Below, piece after piece: positions 51,884 to 60,622 of a stretch of DNA of 64,000 nucleotides. Numbering within the stretch: position 1 is the first letter of the stretch; every line of letters starts with the position of its first letter. Made by a program: the position numbers and the translations under genes. The DNA comes from Yoonia sp. R2331 (lineage in GTDB: Bacteria > Pseudomonadota > Alphaproteobacteria > Rhodobacterales > Rhodobacteraceae). The stretch lies in assembly GCF_041103235.1 (NCBI RefSeq), contig NZ_JBGCUN010000001.1, forward strand, positions 62,001 to 126,000, read 5' to 3'. Below the pieces are notes generated by a model. The model searched no databases, had not been told where the DNA came from, and saw only the letters and a list, made by a program, of their open reading frames with translations.

Positions 51884-52484
51884 CTACTTTGCCAAGGGGT
51901 GTGGCCGTTGCGACAGGTTCGATAGCCCAAGTTGTTCAAGCTTGATCTGGCAAGAGGGGCTGCTGACACTGAGGCAGCTTTGCCGCGACGCGGGGCTGGA
52001 AGAGACCGCGAAATGGGGGCATCCGTGTTACATGTTTGCTGGGCGCAACATTGCGATTATCGGCGCGTTTCAAAGCAATTTCCGCCTGAGTTTCTTCAAT
52101 GCCGCCCTGATGAAAGACCCCGAGGGGGTTCTGCAAAGGCAAGGCCCAAATACGCAAAACCCCGATATGATCCGCTTTGAAGACAACGCGGGACCGGCCG
52201 CAATGGCCCCGGTCATCATCGCCTATTTGAAAGAGGCAATGGAATATGCCGCGGCAGGTTTTCACCCCCCCAAGGTCGTGCGTGAGGTGCCGATCCCTGA
52301 TGAGCTGATCGAAGCGCTGGATGCTGACCCGGAACTGGCAGAGGCCTTTGCGGCGCTGACACCGGGACGGCAGAAAAGCTATGCGTTCAACCTGAACCAG
52401 GCAAAACAATCGGCGACACGCATCGCGCGGATCGCCAAATTTCGCGACAAAATCATCGCGGGCAAAGGGGCGCAGGAACGCTAA
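51852..52484 (+). CDS. YdeI/OmpD-associated family protein
   Basis: A 210-residue cytoplasmic protein of the YdeI family. ETAKWGHPCYMFAGRNIAIIGAFQSNFRL resembles the DUF1801-type fold, and the C-terminal ALTPGRQKSYAFNLNQAKQSATRIARI is the YdeI helix signature. A short Cys-rich stretch near the start (GCGRCDRFDSPSC) is less typical. The start overlaps the VOC gene. Function is poorly known (links to stress and polymyxin responses elsewhere). Confidence 0.84.
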   Translation: MTRAMITEPDDYFAKGCGRCDRFDSPSCSSLIWQEGLLTLRQLCRDAGLEETAKWGHPCYMFAGRNIAIIGAFQSNFRLSFFNAALMKDPEGVLQRQGPNTQNPDMIRFEDNAGPAAMAPVIIAYLKEAMEYAAAGFHPPKVVREVPIPDELIEALDADPELAEAFAALTPGRQKSYAFNLNQAKQSATRIARIAKFRDKIIAGKGAQER

Positions 52485-53110
52485 TCAATCGCCGAGAAGG
52501 CGGCACTGTCCAGACTGCAATCGCGGATCACATCCGCGCCGCAAGTGCGATATTCCAGATCACGGGTCAGACAGATCCGCGCCTCTTGAATGGCACCGGC
52601 CTTGCAGGTGATGGTGATCTGATCAGGCTCAAGGTCAGGATTGTCGCGCAGAAAAGCCTCTTGAATCAGCGTAGCGGGCAGGGTCACGTCGCGGGTCAGT
52701 TCGCGCAGAACCGCCGGGCGCGTGACCTTTTCATAGGCCAGCCGCGCCAGCGCGAAATAGTCATCTGCCGCAAGCCCCGCGCAGACGCCATGTTTGTTCC
52801 ATTGATACCAGGCGAGGCCTGAGGTCCCCATGATATCAGCCATCTCGGCAGTCATGGCCCGCGAAGGGTTGCGCTGGCTCGTGGGGCAATTGGCAGGCCA
52901 GCCGCGTTCGTATTGCGGCCAAAGCCCGTGCATGATCCAGCCGAACCCTGCGCCTTCGTCACATTGGGTAGATCCCTTGGCGCGCCCTTCCAGATCACAC
53001 CAATTGGGCGACCATGACAGCGACAGCACGTAATAGTCGAACTCTCCGGCCACATCTTGTGCGGCAGCGGGCGAGGTAAGGCAAAGCAAAAGGGCGATCA
53101 GGCGGCGCAT
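52481..53110 (-). CDS. ribonuclease T2 family protein, exported
   Basis: A 209-residue RNase T2. The signal peptide MRRLIALLLCLTSPAAAQ is followed by VLSLSWSPNWCDLEG, the CAS I motif IMHGLWPQY and CAS II WYQWNKHGVCAG; the two catalytic His are in these motifs, and several Cys fit family disulfides. It cleaves RNA in the periplasm or outside the cell, probably for nutrient scavenging. Start 53110 places the signal peptide at the N-terminus. Confidence 0.93.
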   Translation of the reverse strand: MRRLIALLLCLTSPAAAQDVAGEFDYYVLSLSWSPNWCDLEGRAKGSTQCDEGAGFGWIMHGLWPQYERGWPANCPTSQRNPSRAMTAEMADIMGTSGLAWYQWNKHGVCAGLAADDYFALARLAYEKVTRPAVLRELTRDVTLPATLIQEAFLRDNPDLEPDQITITCKAGAIQEARICLTRDLEYRTCGADVIRDCSLDSAAFSAID

Positions 53111-53216
53111 TTGGGGTCTTTCCAACCGGGAACGCTCGCACTATATACGGCTCAAGTTCCCCGACAATGCGAACCCGGCCCACAGCGGTCTGCCCCTTCA
53201 AGGGCGCGGGAGAGGC

Positions 53217-53999
53217 ATGTCTGATGAGATGGAGATGAGAATGGCAAATCTACCGATTATGGCAAAGGCCACGGCGGTCTGGCTCTGCGATAACACGACA
53301 ATCACATTCAAGCAGATCGCGGATTTCTGCGGCCTGCACGAGCTGGAAGTGCAGGGCATTGCCGATGGTGATGTGGCCACCGGTGTGAAGGGCTTTGACC
53401 CCATTGCCAACAAACAGCTGACCCAGGCCGAGATCGACAAGGCCGAGGCTGATCCGATGCACAAGCTGAAGTTGCTTTATAACCCCGCCTCTGCCGGTGA
53501 GGAAAAGCGCCGTGGTCCGCGCTATACGCCGCTGTCCAAGCGTCAGGATCGCCCGGCGTCAATCTATTGGCTGGTGAAGTTCCACCCCGAATTGTCCGAC
53601 GGCCAGATCTCTAAACTGGTGGGCACGACCAAGCCGACCATTCAGGCGATCCGCGAACGGACCCATTGGAACATCAACAATCTTGAGCCGATTGACCCCG
53701 TGGCGCTGGGCCTGTGCAAGCAATCCGAACTGGATGCGGCTGTGCAAAAGGCCAATGCCAAGAAGGCGAAAGAGGGCGGCGTGATGTCCGATGATGAGCG
53801 GCGCAAGCTGGTCAGCACCGAGCAGTCGCTGGGCATGGAACCAGAACCCAAGATGCCAAGTGCGATTGCTGGCCTTGAGACGTTCAGCCTGTCCGACCCA
53901 CGCGATGAAGAGGGCGAAGAAGAAGAGGATACCCGCGACGTGGCGGATGCCGACAGCTTCTTTAACCTGCCAGAGGGCGGCGACACCGACGAGGATTGA
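53217..53999 (+). CDS. trcR: TrcR/DUF1013 cell-cycle transcriptional regulator
   Basis: A 260-residue DUF1013 protein. MAKATAVWLCDNTTITFKQIADFCGL resembles a helix-turn-helix, the centre has YWLVKFHPELSDGQISKLVGT, and the C-terminus is strongly acidic (EEGEEEEDTRD). The family is conserved in alphaproteobacteria and TrcR influences cell-cycle transcription with RNA polymerase in Caulobacter. GGGAGAGG supports start 53217; the ATG at 53241 with GGAG upstream is a close alternative. Confidence 0.92.
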   Translation: MSDEMEMRMANLPIMAKATAVWLCDNTTITFKQIADFCGLHELEVQGIADGDVATGVKGFDPIANKQLTQAEIDKAEADPMHKLKLLYNPASAGEEKRRGPRYTPLSKRQDRPASIYWLVKFHPELSDGQISKLVGTTKPTIQAIRERTHWNINNLEPIDPVALGLCKQSELDAAVQKANAKKAKEGGVMSDDERRKLVSTEQSLGMEPEPKMPSAIAGLETFSLSDPRDEEGEEEEDTRDVADADSFFNLPEGGDTDED

Positions 54000-54017
54000 T
54001 CCCGACCGTACGATGCG

Positions 54018-54047
54018 AAAAGCCCCGCCACCTTAGCGGGGCTTTTT
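54018..54047. terminator. bidirectional intrinsic terminator
   Basis: AAAAGCCCCGC-CACCTTA-GCGGGGCTTTTT lies after trcR. The stop codon of the convergent DUF2238 gene is in the loop. A- and T-tracts flank the stem, so it can end both transcripts. Confidence 0.92.
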
Positions 54048-54698
54048 GCGTTTGGGCGACTTCTGCCCCGGTCTGATTTTCCGATAAAGTGATTTATTGC
54101 GCTGCACGAAGGCATCAATCGCCGCCCCCAATCCGCCAAGCTGCCGCCCCTTCAGGTAGAAATAGCCTGCCGTCGCCCCAAGGAATGCGCCCAAAATGTC
54201 CACGATAAGATCGGCCATGGTATCGACCAGCCCGGACTTTTGCATGTTCAGCCCGAACAGCTGATCCATCGCAAATTCGAACACCTCCCAAAGCGCGCCG
54301 ATGGCGACAGCGGTTGCAAAGGACAGCACCGCAATAGCAAGCGGTAGTGCGGCAAGGCGGTCCCCCTCGAACAGCATGAAAATAAACAGAAAACCGATCA
54401 ACCCGAACCCCATGGCAGAGCCGAAATGCAGGGCGATGTCCCACCACCAGTATCGTTCGTAGAAGTCAAAGACTTCGCCCAGAAACAAGGTGCCAAAAGT
54501 AAAGACCACAATCGCCAGCAAGAAGCTGGGTGGCAGATCAATCCCCAACCAGCGGGCAAAGCGACGCGGTGACAGTGTCAGGACCCAAGTGGCAAGAGCC
54601 ACAAAGACCACCGACCATTTTCCATCAAAAAGCGCAAAGCCAGCTGAAATCAGCAGGATGGCTTGCATGATCCGCACGAATGTCTCTGACTTCACCAT
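54033..54698 (-). CDS. DUF2238/YjdF-like membrane protein
   Basis: A 221-residue polytopic protein with six or seven helices. DFYERYWWWDIALHFGSAMGFG and ALWEVFEFAMDQLFG with MADLIVDILGAFLGATAGYFYL match the DUF2238 (YjdF) family, where acidic and aromatic residues within helices are conserved. The C-terminal 20 residues are highly basic (RKIRPGQKSPKRKKPR). Family function unknown. Confidence 0.85.
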   Translation of the reverse strand: MVKSETFVRIMQAILLISAGFALFDGKWSVVFVALATWVLTLSPRRFARWLGIDLPPSFLLAIVVFTFGTLFLGEVFDFYERYWWWDIALHFGSAMGFGLIGFLFIFMLFEGDRLAALPLAIAVLSFATAVAIGALWEVFEFAMDQLFGLNMQKSGLVDTMADLIVDILGAFLGATAGYFYLKGRQLGGLGAAIDAFVQRNKSLYRKIRPGQKSPKRKKPR

Positions 54699-54732
54699 CG
54701 CAACGCCTTGTCGTTGTTTCTATATCGGGGTG

Positions 54733-55449
54733 ATGTGTGATGTATCTGACATAAGCCTGCGCATCGGCAGCTACAACATCCGTGCCGGACTGGGGACAGA
54801 CCTGCGCCGCAACCCGGCGCGAACCTTGGCGACGATCATCGGGCTCAAGACGCAGATGATGGTGTTGCAGGAGGCTGATTTTCGCATGGGGCATCGACCC
54901 AGCGCCCTGCCACGCCGCCTGATCGCTGACGCGGGTCTGTGCGCTGTCGATTTTGGCGGGCATCCCGACAGCCTGGGTTGGCACGGGATCGCGCTGCTCG
55001 TGGCCCCGGAGATCACGGTAAATGACCGGGTCTGTATCGATCTGCCGGGGCTGGAGCCGCGCGGGGCGATCATTGCCGATGCCGAGACCCCAATCGGACC
55101 ATTGCGGATCGTTGGGGTGCATTTGGGGTTGCTCCGATCTGCCCGCCGCCGCCAGTTGGATCATCTGCGTCAAACTTTGGGCGACATGCATCAGCGTCCG
55201 ACAGTCATCATCGGGGACTTCAATGAGTGGAGTTTGCGGCGCGGTTTAGGGCGGATCGCGAGGGGATTTGTCATAAAGACGCCAGGGCGCAGCTTTCCTT
55301 CGCGTCTACCGCTCTTGGCGCTGGACCGGATCGCACATAGCCCGGAGTTGAACCTGTCCACCCTACCGCTGCCGCCGTTGCCCAAGGGGGCGCATGCCTC
55401 TGACCACTTGCCCATCTTGGCAGAAATCACGCGGCCTGCCGTTGTCTAG
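54733..55449 (+). CDS. endonuclease/exonuclease/phosphatase-fold protein
   Basis: A 238-residue EEP protein. [42 protein letters not shown] and [11 protein letters not shown] supply the Asn, Glu, Asp/Asn and Asp-His catalytic set of Mg2+-dependent phosphoesterases. Likely substrates are phospholipids, nucleotides or DNA. Start 54733 is chosen since the upstream frame overlaps the divergent membrane-protein gene. It ends overlapping recR by four bases. Confidence 0.86.
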   Translation: MCDVSDISLRIGSYNIRAGLGTDLRRNPARTLATIIGLKTQMMVLQEADFRMGHRPSALPRRLIADAGLCAVDFGGHPDSLGWHGIALLVAPEITVNDRVCIDLPGLEPRGAIIADAETPIGPLRIVGVHLGLLRSARRRQLDHLRQTLGDMHQRPTVIIGDFNEWSLRRGLGRIARGFVIKTPGRSFPSRLPLLALDRIAHSPELNLSTLPLPPLPKGAHASDHLPILAEITRPAVV

Positions 55450-56039
55450 AGCCGGCGTCGCGCGTTCAGGGCTGCGGTGATGGTGCCATCGTCAAGGTAG
55501 TCAAGCTCACCGCCTACCGGCACGCCTTGCGCCAGTGAAGTGACAGAGATGCCCGGCAATTGATCTGCGATGTAGTGCGCCGTGGTTTGGCCGTCGATGG
55601 TGGCGGAGAGGGCGAGGATCACCTCTGTCACCTCTTCGGTTTTGACCCGGTCGATCAGCTTGGGGATGCGCAATTCTTCGGGGCCCACAGCATCCAGCGC
55701 CGAAAGGGTGCCGCCCAGCACATGGTAGCGGCCCTTGAACACCGCAGCGCGTTCCATCGCCCAAAGGTCGGCCACGTCTTCGACCACGCAAATCTCGCCC
55801 GTGGCGCGCTTTTCAGAGGCGCAGATGTCGCAGATGTCCGTAGTGCCGATATTACCGCAGTTCAGGCATTCGCGCGCCGTGGTGCCGACGCGCTGCATGG
55901 CTTCGGCCAAGGGCAGCAGGACTTGCCCACGCTTCTTGATCAGATGCAGGACTGCCCGCCGGGCAGAGCGGGGGCCAAGCCCGGGGAGCTTGGCGAGAAG
56001 TGCGATCAGGTCGTCGAGATCTTCGGTGCCCTGCGTCAT
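55446..56039 (-). CDS. recR: recombination mediator RecR
   Basis: A 197-residue RecR. The helix-hairpin-helix [20 protein letters not shown], the zinc Cys set [18 protein letters not shown] and the Toprim segment ([13 protein letters not shown]) are in family order. With RecO/RecF it loads RecA at gaps. Start 56039 (ATG) is preferred to an upstream TTG. It is third in the dnaX-ybaB-recR order, separated from ybaB by repeat copy C. Confidence 0.95.
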   Translation of the reverse strand: MTQGTEDLDDLIALLAKLPGLGPRSARRAVLHLIKKRGQVLLPLAEAMQRVGTTARECLNCGNIGTTDICDICASEKRATGEICVVEDVADLWAMERAAVFKGRYHVLGGTLSALDAVGPEELRIPKLIDRVKTEEVTEVILALSATIDGQTTAHYIADQLPGISVTSLAQGVPVGGELDYLDDGTITAALNARRRL

Positions 56040-56045
56040 CGGGGG

Positions 56046-56125
56046 CAAAATCCTGACACAGGATTTTGTTCAAATCCTTGGAAGGATTTGATGCCTCCGG
56101 CGGGGATTATTTTGGCCAGAAGAAG
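56046..56125 (+). repeat. dispersed intergenic repeat with two hairpins, copy C
   Basis: Two palindromes, CAAAATCC...GGATTTTG (56046-56068) and CAAATCCTT-GG-AAGGATTTG (56071-56090), precede TGCCTCCGGCGGGGAT plus TTTTGGCCAGAAGAAG (56092-56125). It fills the gap between ybaB and recR and is transcribed in the antisense orientation by that operon. Confidence 0.8.
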
Positions 56126-56138
56126 CAGGGGACCGTCC

Positions 56139-56483
56139 TTAGAACGGCAGGTTCATGCCGGGTGGCAGGCCCATGGCCTCTGCCATTTTTGACATTTCCT
56201 GCTGGCTGCGTTCGGAGGCGCGCGATTGTGCGTCCTTGATGGCGGCAAGGATCAAGTCTTCGACCACTTCCTTGTCATCGCCGTTGAAGATGCTTGGGTC
56301 GATGTCGAGACCCTTGAGTTCGCCCTTGGCGGTCGCGGTTGCCTTGACCAGACCTGCGCCGCTTTCGCCCACGACCATGATGTTGTCGAGGTCGTTTTGC
56401 ATCTCGGCCATTTTGCCCTGCATTTCCTGGGCTTGTTTCATCATCTTGGCCATGTCGCCAAGGCCGCCTAATCCTTTGAGCAT
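56139..56483 (-). CDS. YbaB/EbfC nucleoid-associated protein
   Basis: A 114-residue protein. GLGDMAKMMKQAQEMQGKMAEMQ is the N-terminal Met/Gln-rich helix; the acidic beta part and LILAAIKDAQSRASERSQQEM end are typical. YbaB dimers bind DNA and are linked to recombination and nucleoid structure. GGAG lies eight bases before the ATG at 56483. It is between dnaX and recR, the conserved arrangement. Confidence 0.94.
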   Translation of the reverse strand: MLKGLGGLGDMAKMMKQAQEMQGKMAEMQNDLDNIMVVGESGAGLVKATATAKGELKGLDIDPSIFNGDDKEVVEDLILAAIKDAQSRASERSQQEMSKMAEAMGLPPGMNLPF

Positions 56484-56528
56484 CACATTTCTCCGCTATC
56501 TTTGTTCTGGTTCCAGATAGGTGTTTGG

Positions 56529-58277
56529 TCAGTCCTCGTCAAAGGGGTCCCATTCGTCGTCCACCTCTGGCAGCGCGTCTTCCAGCGCCTCTTGGGCCTT
56601 GTCCTGTTGGGTTTCGATCCGGGTGATCCGGGCCTTCGGAAACGTGGCCAGCACCGCCTGCATCAGCGGGTGGTTCTGCACTTCTTCCTTCAGGGCGTTT
56701 TCGGCGGCATCCCGGACTTCTGCAATTGTTGGCGCGCCACCTTCGCTGACCACAGTGATCGCCCAGCGGTTGCCGGTCCAGGCTTGCAGGCGGCTGCCCA
56801 GTTTCTGCACCAGATCGCGCGGTGCTTTATCTGTGGGGTTCACCGTGATCCGGCCCGGTTGATAGGCCACCAGCCGGAGCGAGGTTTCAACGTCCACCAG
56901 CAGTTTCACATCGCGGTGCGTGCGGATCAGGTCGACCACGTCTTCGAACCGGGCGTAATGCGCCAGCGCTGCGGTGTCCGCCGCCACGGCCAGTGCCGCA
57001 GAGGGGCCAGATGGGCCGCTATGGGTTGGGGCCGGTGACGACGACATAGCGGTGGTTGTCGTGCCACCCGTGGGCGCTGGTCTGCCACCCGTTGGACCGC
57101 CGGAGGGCGGTGGTGTGGCGTCTTGCAATTTCTTGACCAGCTCATCCGGGGTGGGCAGATCCGCCACGTGGGTCAGGCGGATCACTGCCATCTCGGCCGC
57201 CATCATGGCGTTGGGCGCGACGCTGACTTCTTCCAGCGATTTCAACAGCATCTGCCACATCCGGCTGAGCACCCGCATCGGCAAACCGGCGGCCATCGCC
57301 TGCCCGCGGGTGCGTTCATCGGGGCTGATGGTGGGATCTTCTGCCGCTTCGGGCGTGATCTTGATGACGCTGACCCAGTGGCAGACCTCTGCCAGATCGC
57401 GCAGCACGGCCATCGGGTCGGCGCCGTCGGAATATTGCGACGACAACTCATTCAGGGCCGCTGCAGCCTCGCCCCGCAGGATCATGTCAAAGAGGTCCAG
57501 CACCCGGCCCCGGTCGGCCAGACCCAGCATGGCGCGGACCTGATCAGCGGTGGTTTCGCCGGCGCCGTGGCTGATCGCCTGATCCAGAAGCGATTGCGCG
57601 TCACGGGCCGAGCCTTCGGCGGCACGGGTGATCAGCGCCAGCGCGTCATCGGAAATCTCCGCGCCTTCGGCGGTGGCGATCCGGCGCAGCATTGCGATCA
57701 TCACTTCGGGTTCGATGCGGCGCAGGTCAAACCGTTGGCAGCGCGACAGGACGGTGACCGGCACCTTACGTATTTCGGTCGTGGCAAAGATGAATTTGAC
57801 GTGGGCGGGGGGTTCTTCCAGCGTCTTCAAGAGCGCGTTGAAGGCGCTGGTCGAGAGCATGTGCACCTCATCAATGATGAAGATCTTGAACCGGGCTGAG
57901 GCGGCGCGATAACTGACGGTTTCAATGATCGCGTCGCGGATATTCTGCACACCGGTATTGGATGCCGCGTCCATTTCCATGACGTCCACATGGCGGCCTT
58001 CCATGATCGCGGTGCAATGTTCGCACTGGCCACACGGATCGGTCGTAGGGCCACCGGTGCCATCAGGGCCGATGCAGTTCATGCCTTTGGCGATGATCCG
58101 CGCGGTCGTGGTTTTGCCAGTGCCGCGGATGCCGGTCATGATGAAGGCTTGTGCAATCCGGTCTGCGGCAAAGGCATTGCGCAGCGTGCGGACCATTGCA
58201 TCCTGTCCCACCAGATCGGCAAAGGTTTCGGGCCGGTATTTGCGGGCGAGGACCTGATAAGCGGGTTGGTCTGACAT
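56529..58277 (-). CDS. dnaX: DNA polymerase III subunits gamma/tau
   Basis: A 582-residue clamp-loader ATPase. GIRGTGKTTTARIIAKGMNC (Walker A), CGQCEHC (zinc), IIDEVHMLSTSAFNALLKTLEEPP (Walker B region) and LSRCQRFDL (sensor SRC) are in order; a Pro/Gly/Thr-rich linker near residues 385-420 precedes the tau C-terminal domain. ATG 58277 is preferred to an upstream GTG. No clear frameshift slippery run for gamma was noticed. Confidence 0.96.
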   Translation of the reverse strand: MSDQPAYQVLARKYRPETFADLVGQDAMVRTLRNAFAADRIAQAFIMTGIRGTGKTTTARIIAKGMNCIGPDGTGGPTTDPCGQCEHCTAIMEGRHVDVMEMDAASNTGVQNIRDAIIETVSYRAASARFKIFIIDEVHMLSTSAFNALLKTLEEPPAHVKFIFATTEIRKVPVTVLSRCQRFDLRRIEPEVMIAMLRRIATAEGAEISDDALALITRAAEGSARDAQSLLDQAISHGAGETTADQVRAMLGLADRGRVLDLFDMILRGEAAAALNELSSQYSDGADPMAVLRDLAEVCHWVSVIKITPEAAEDPTISPDERTRGQAMAAGLPMRVLSRMWQMLLKSLEEVSVAPNAMMAAEMAVIRLTHVADLPTPDELVKKLQDATPPPSGGPTGGRPAPTGGTTTTAMSSSPAPTHSGPSGPSAALAVAADTAALAHYARFEDVVDLIRTHRDVKLLVDVETSLRLVAYQPGRITVNPTDKAPRDLVQKLGSRLQAWTGNRWAITVVSEGGAPTIAEVRDAAENALKEEVQNHPLMQAVLATFPKARITRIETQQDKAQEALEDALPEVDDEWDPFDED

Positions 58278-58514
58278 GGGCACTTTCGACGGATTCGGAT
58301 GACCGGATCAGACTAGGGGGCCGGGTGCCAGAGGTCCACCACGTCGGCGGGATTGTATCGCCATTGGGGTTGCGATACCCTTAACGCGCCGTATGGGCGG
58401 CATCCTGGTTCGCGGAAAGCTGATCACAGCACCCTTTGACAGACCGAGACGACCACATCTGGTTTTTCTCATTGCCCGGGCAGCGGACCACGGGGCGCAT
58501 GGATGAGGAAGCCC

Positions 58515-60035
58515 ATGACAGATCCATTGGATAACCTGCGCAGGCAGGCAAAAACCCTTCAAAAACAATATGAAAATGGCGATACGTCGGCGTTGGAACG
58601 CGTTGCTGCGCATCTGCGGCCCCAGAAAGACCCGCTGAAACGGGCCGATTTTCTGCATGTGATTGCGCGCGAGCGCAGCTTTGCCACATGGCCGCAGATG
58701 AAGGAGGCGGTGGGGACACTTGGCATGGACCGCGCGGCCAAGGTGCAGCGGCTGAAGATTGCCTTGGCACACGGGCAGAACGGCGTGGTGCAGCGTTTGC
58801 TGGAAGAGACCCCCGATCTGGCCGAGGGGCATTTCGGCCTTCAGGTTGCGCTGTTGCAGGATGCGCCAGTTATGGCTGCTTTGGCCGATGATCCGGGGCT
58901 GGCGGTGCGGCCCGCTGGTCCGCGCAAGCCCTTGCTGCATCTGGCCTTTTCCCGCGCCATTCACATCTGGCCTGACCGCGAGGCAGCGATGCTGCGGATC
59001 GCTGAGGCGCTGATCGCGCATGGGGCCGATGTGAACAGCGCGATGGATCATGACGGGCACCCACTGTCGGCGCTCTATGGGGCGATTGGACATGCGGACA
59101 ACATGGTGTTGGGCCGCTGGTTGCTGGAACGGGGTGCTGATCCGAACGATGGTGAATCGCTTTATCATGCGACCGAGCTGGGCCATCACGAGGGTCTGAA
59201 GATGCTGCTGGAACACGGCGCAAAACCCAACGGGACCAATGCCTTGCTGCGGGCGATGGACTTTGACGATGTGCCAGCGGTGCAGATGTTGCTGGACGCA
59301 GGCGCAGACCCTAATGCGTTTGAGGATGGGCCCGTTGGGGGCGAAATGCCGTGGGTCATTCCGGCGCTGCATCAGGCGGCAAGGCGGCAAGTGTCAGACG
59401 CGATGTGCAAGGTCTTGCTGGAGGCCGGGGCTGATCCGGGGCGCGACTATCAATGGGCCAGCGCCTATGCCTTTGCGCGGGTCTTTGGGCATCGCGGTTT
59501 GGCGGCAATGATCGAGGATTTGGGCGCCGCGCCAAAGTTGTCACCGGAAGAGGAATTGTTGGCATTGGCGGCCGAAGGGCAAGTGCCAGCAGGGACCTAT
59601 CTGGATGAGGCGCAGCTGCCGCGCGCCTATCGCAACATCATTCGGGAGATGGTGCATCTGCCGGGGAAACTGCCACATATCAAGGGTTTGGTGGCGTTGG
59701 GGCTGTTCTATGACAAGCCCGACACCGAAGGGCTGACGCCGGTGCAGGTGGCCGGTTGGGAAGGGTTAACAGAGATGATGGCCTATTTCCTGACGTTGCG
59801 TCCTGATTTGAGCCATATCAATGGGTTCGGCGGCACCCTGCTGAGCACGATTATCCACGGGTCAGAAAACGCGCCACGGTCAGAAAGATCGGATCACGTG
59901 GGCTGTGCGCGGATCGCGCTGGAACAGGGCGTGGCCCTGCCGAAAGAGGCGCTGCGGCTGGCCGGTGACCCGGCGATGGCGGCGTTTCTGACGGATTGGG
60001 CTAAGGCGCATCCGGGGCAGGTGACCGGTGCCTGA
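58515..60035 (+). CDS. ankyrin-repeat protein
   Basis: A 506-residue protein. The N-terminal 75 residues are charged and helical (LRRQAKTLQKQYENGD). Ankyrin-like repeats then run from about residue 90 to 330, e.g. IAEALIAHGADVNSAMDHDG, LGRWLLERGADPNDGES and MLLDAGADPNAFEDG. The C-terminal part continues with weaker repeats. Likely a protein-interaction scaffold; GAGGAAG precedes ATG 58515. It overlaps the phosphatase gene by eight bases, suggesting a functional pair. Confidence 0.88.
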   Translation: MTDPLDNLRRQAKTLQKQYENGDTSALERVAAHLRPQKDPLKRADFLHVIARERSFATWPQMKEAVGTLGMDRAAKVQRLKIALAHGQNGVVQRLLEETPDLAEGHFGLQVALLQDAPVMAALADDPGLAVRPAGPRKPLLHLAFSRAIHIWPDREAAMLRIAEALIAHGADVNSAMDHDGHPLSALYGAIGHADNMVLGRWLLERGADPNDGESLYHATELGHHEGLKMLLEHGAKPNGTNALLRAMDFDDVPAVQMLLDAGADPNAFEDGPVGGEMPWVIPALHQAARRQVSDAMCKVLLEAGADPGRDYQWASAYAFARVFGHRGLAAMIEDLGAAPKLSPEEELLALAAEGQVPAGTYLDEAQLPRAYRNIIREMVHLPGKLPHIKGLVALGLFYDKPDTEGLTPVQVAGWEGLTEMMAYFLTLRPDLSHINGFGGTLLSTIIHGSENAPRSERSDHVGCARIALEQGVALPKEALRLAGDPAMAAFLTDWAKAHPGQVTGA

Positions 60036-60522
60036 GTTTGTCATCCACGAGATGCAGGTCGGGGGCGGAGTGCTTGCGATTTCGCCCCTGCCGGGGCGCA
60101 CGCGGCATTACTATACCGACTGGCTGCGGCTGGCGGACTGGGGTCCGCAAGTGGTTGTTTCCATGACCGAAATGCACGAGTTGGAACGCAAGGGCGCAGG
60201 CACGCTTGGCGCGGATTTGCGGAATGCGGGCGTTGTCTGGCGGCACCTGCCGGTGCCGGACTATGGCACGCCTGATGCCGCACTTGATGCAGCCTGGCCG
60301 GAGGTGCAGGCCGAGGTGCTGGACACGCTGCGGCAGGGCGGCCGGGTGTTGGTGCATTGCTTTGGTGGTTGCGGGCGGTCGGGGATGGTGGTGCTGCGGC
60401 TGATGATCGCCGCTGGTGTGCCGGATGCGTTACGTGTTTTGCGGCGGGTGCGGCCCTGTGCGGTCGAAACCGAAGACCAGATGGCCTGGGCGCTGCAAGA
60501 CCAAGCCGAATCAAAGGGTTAA
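60028..60522 (+). CDS. dual-specificity/tyrosine phosphatase-like protein
   Basis: A 164-residue GTG-started protein. VLVHCFGGCGRSGMVVLRLM is the CX5R catalytic loop with the nucleophilic Cys and Arg, and DYGTPDA supplies the likely general acid Asp upstream. It resembles CDKN3-type phosphatases. Substrate may be phosphoprotein or a small phosphate ester. Overlap with the ankyrin gene means co-translation. Confidence 0.86.
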   Translation: MPEFVIHEMQVGGGVLAISPLPGRTRHYYTDWLRLADWGPQVVVSMTEMHELERKGAGTLGADLRNAGVVWRHLPVPDYGTPDAALDAAWPEVQAEVLDTLRQGGRVLVHCFGGCGRSGMVVLRLMIAAGVPDALRVLRRVRPCAVETEDQMAWALQDQAESKG

Positions 60523-60550
60523 GGTGCGTCAGGCGGTGCGTTAACCGATG

Positions 60551-60581
60551 CACATTGCATGCACATCCCATACACATCCCG
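60551..60581. repeat. 31-bp repeat, intergenic copy
   Basis: CACATTGCATGCACA then TCCCATACACATCCCG. It contains two near-tandem 11-mers (GCACATCCCAT / ACACATCCCGG). It is 28/31 identical to the segment inside cobJ at 43552. The surrounding 100-base gap also has several GTTAA motifs. Confidence 0.7.
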
Positions 60582-60622
60582 GCTGCACAGTGGGCGCGCA
60601 GCCGGGGGTTAAGGCACCGTGA

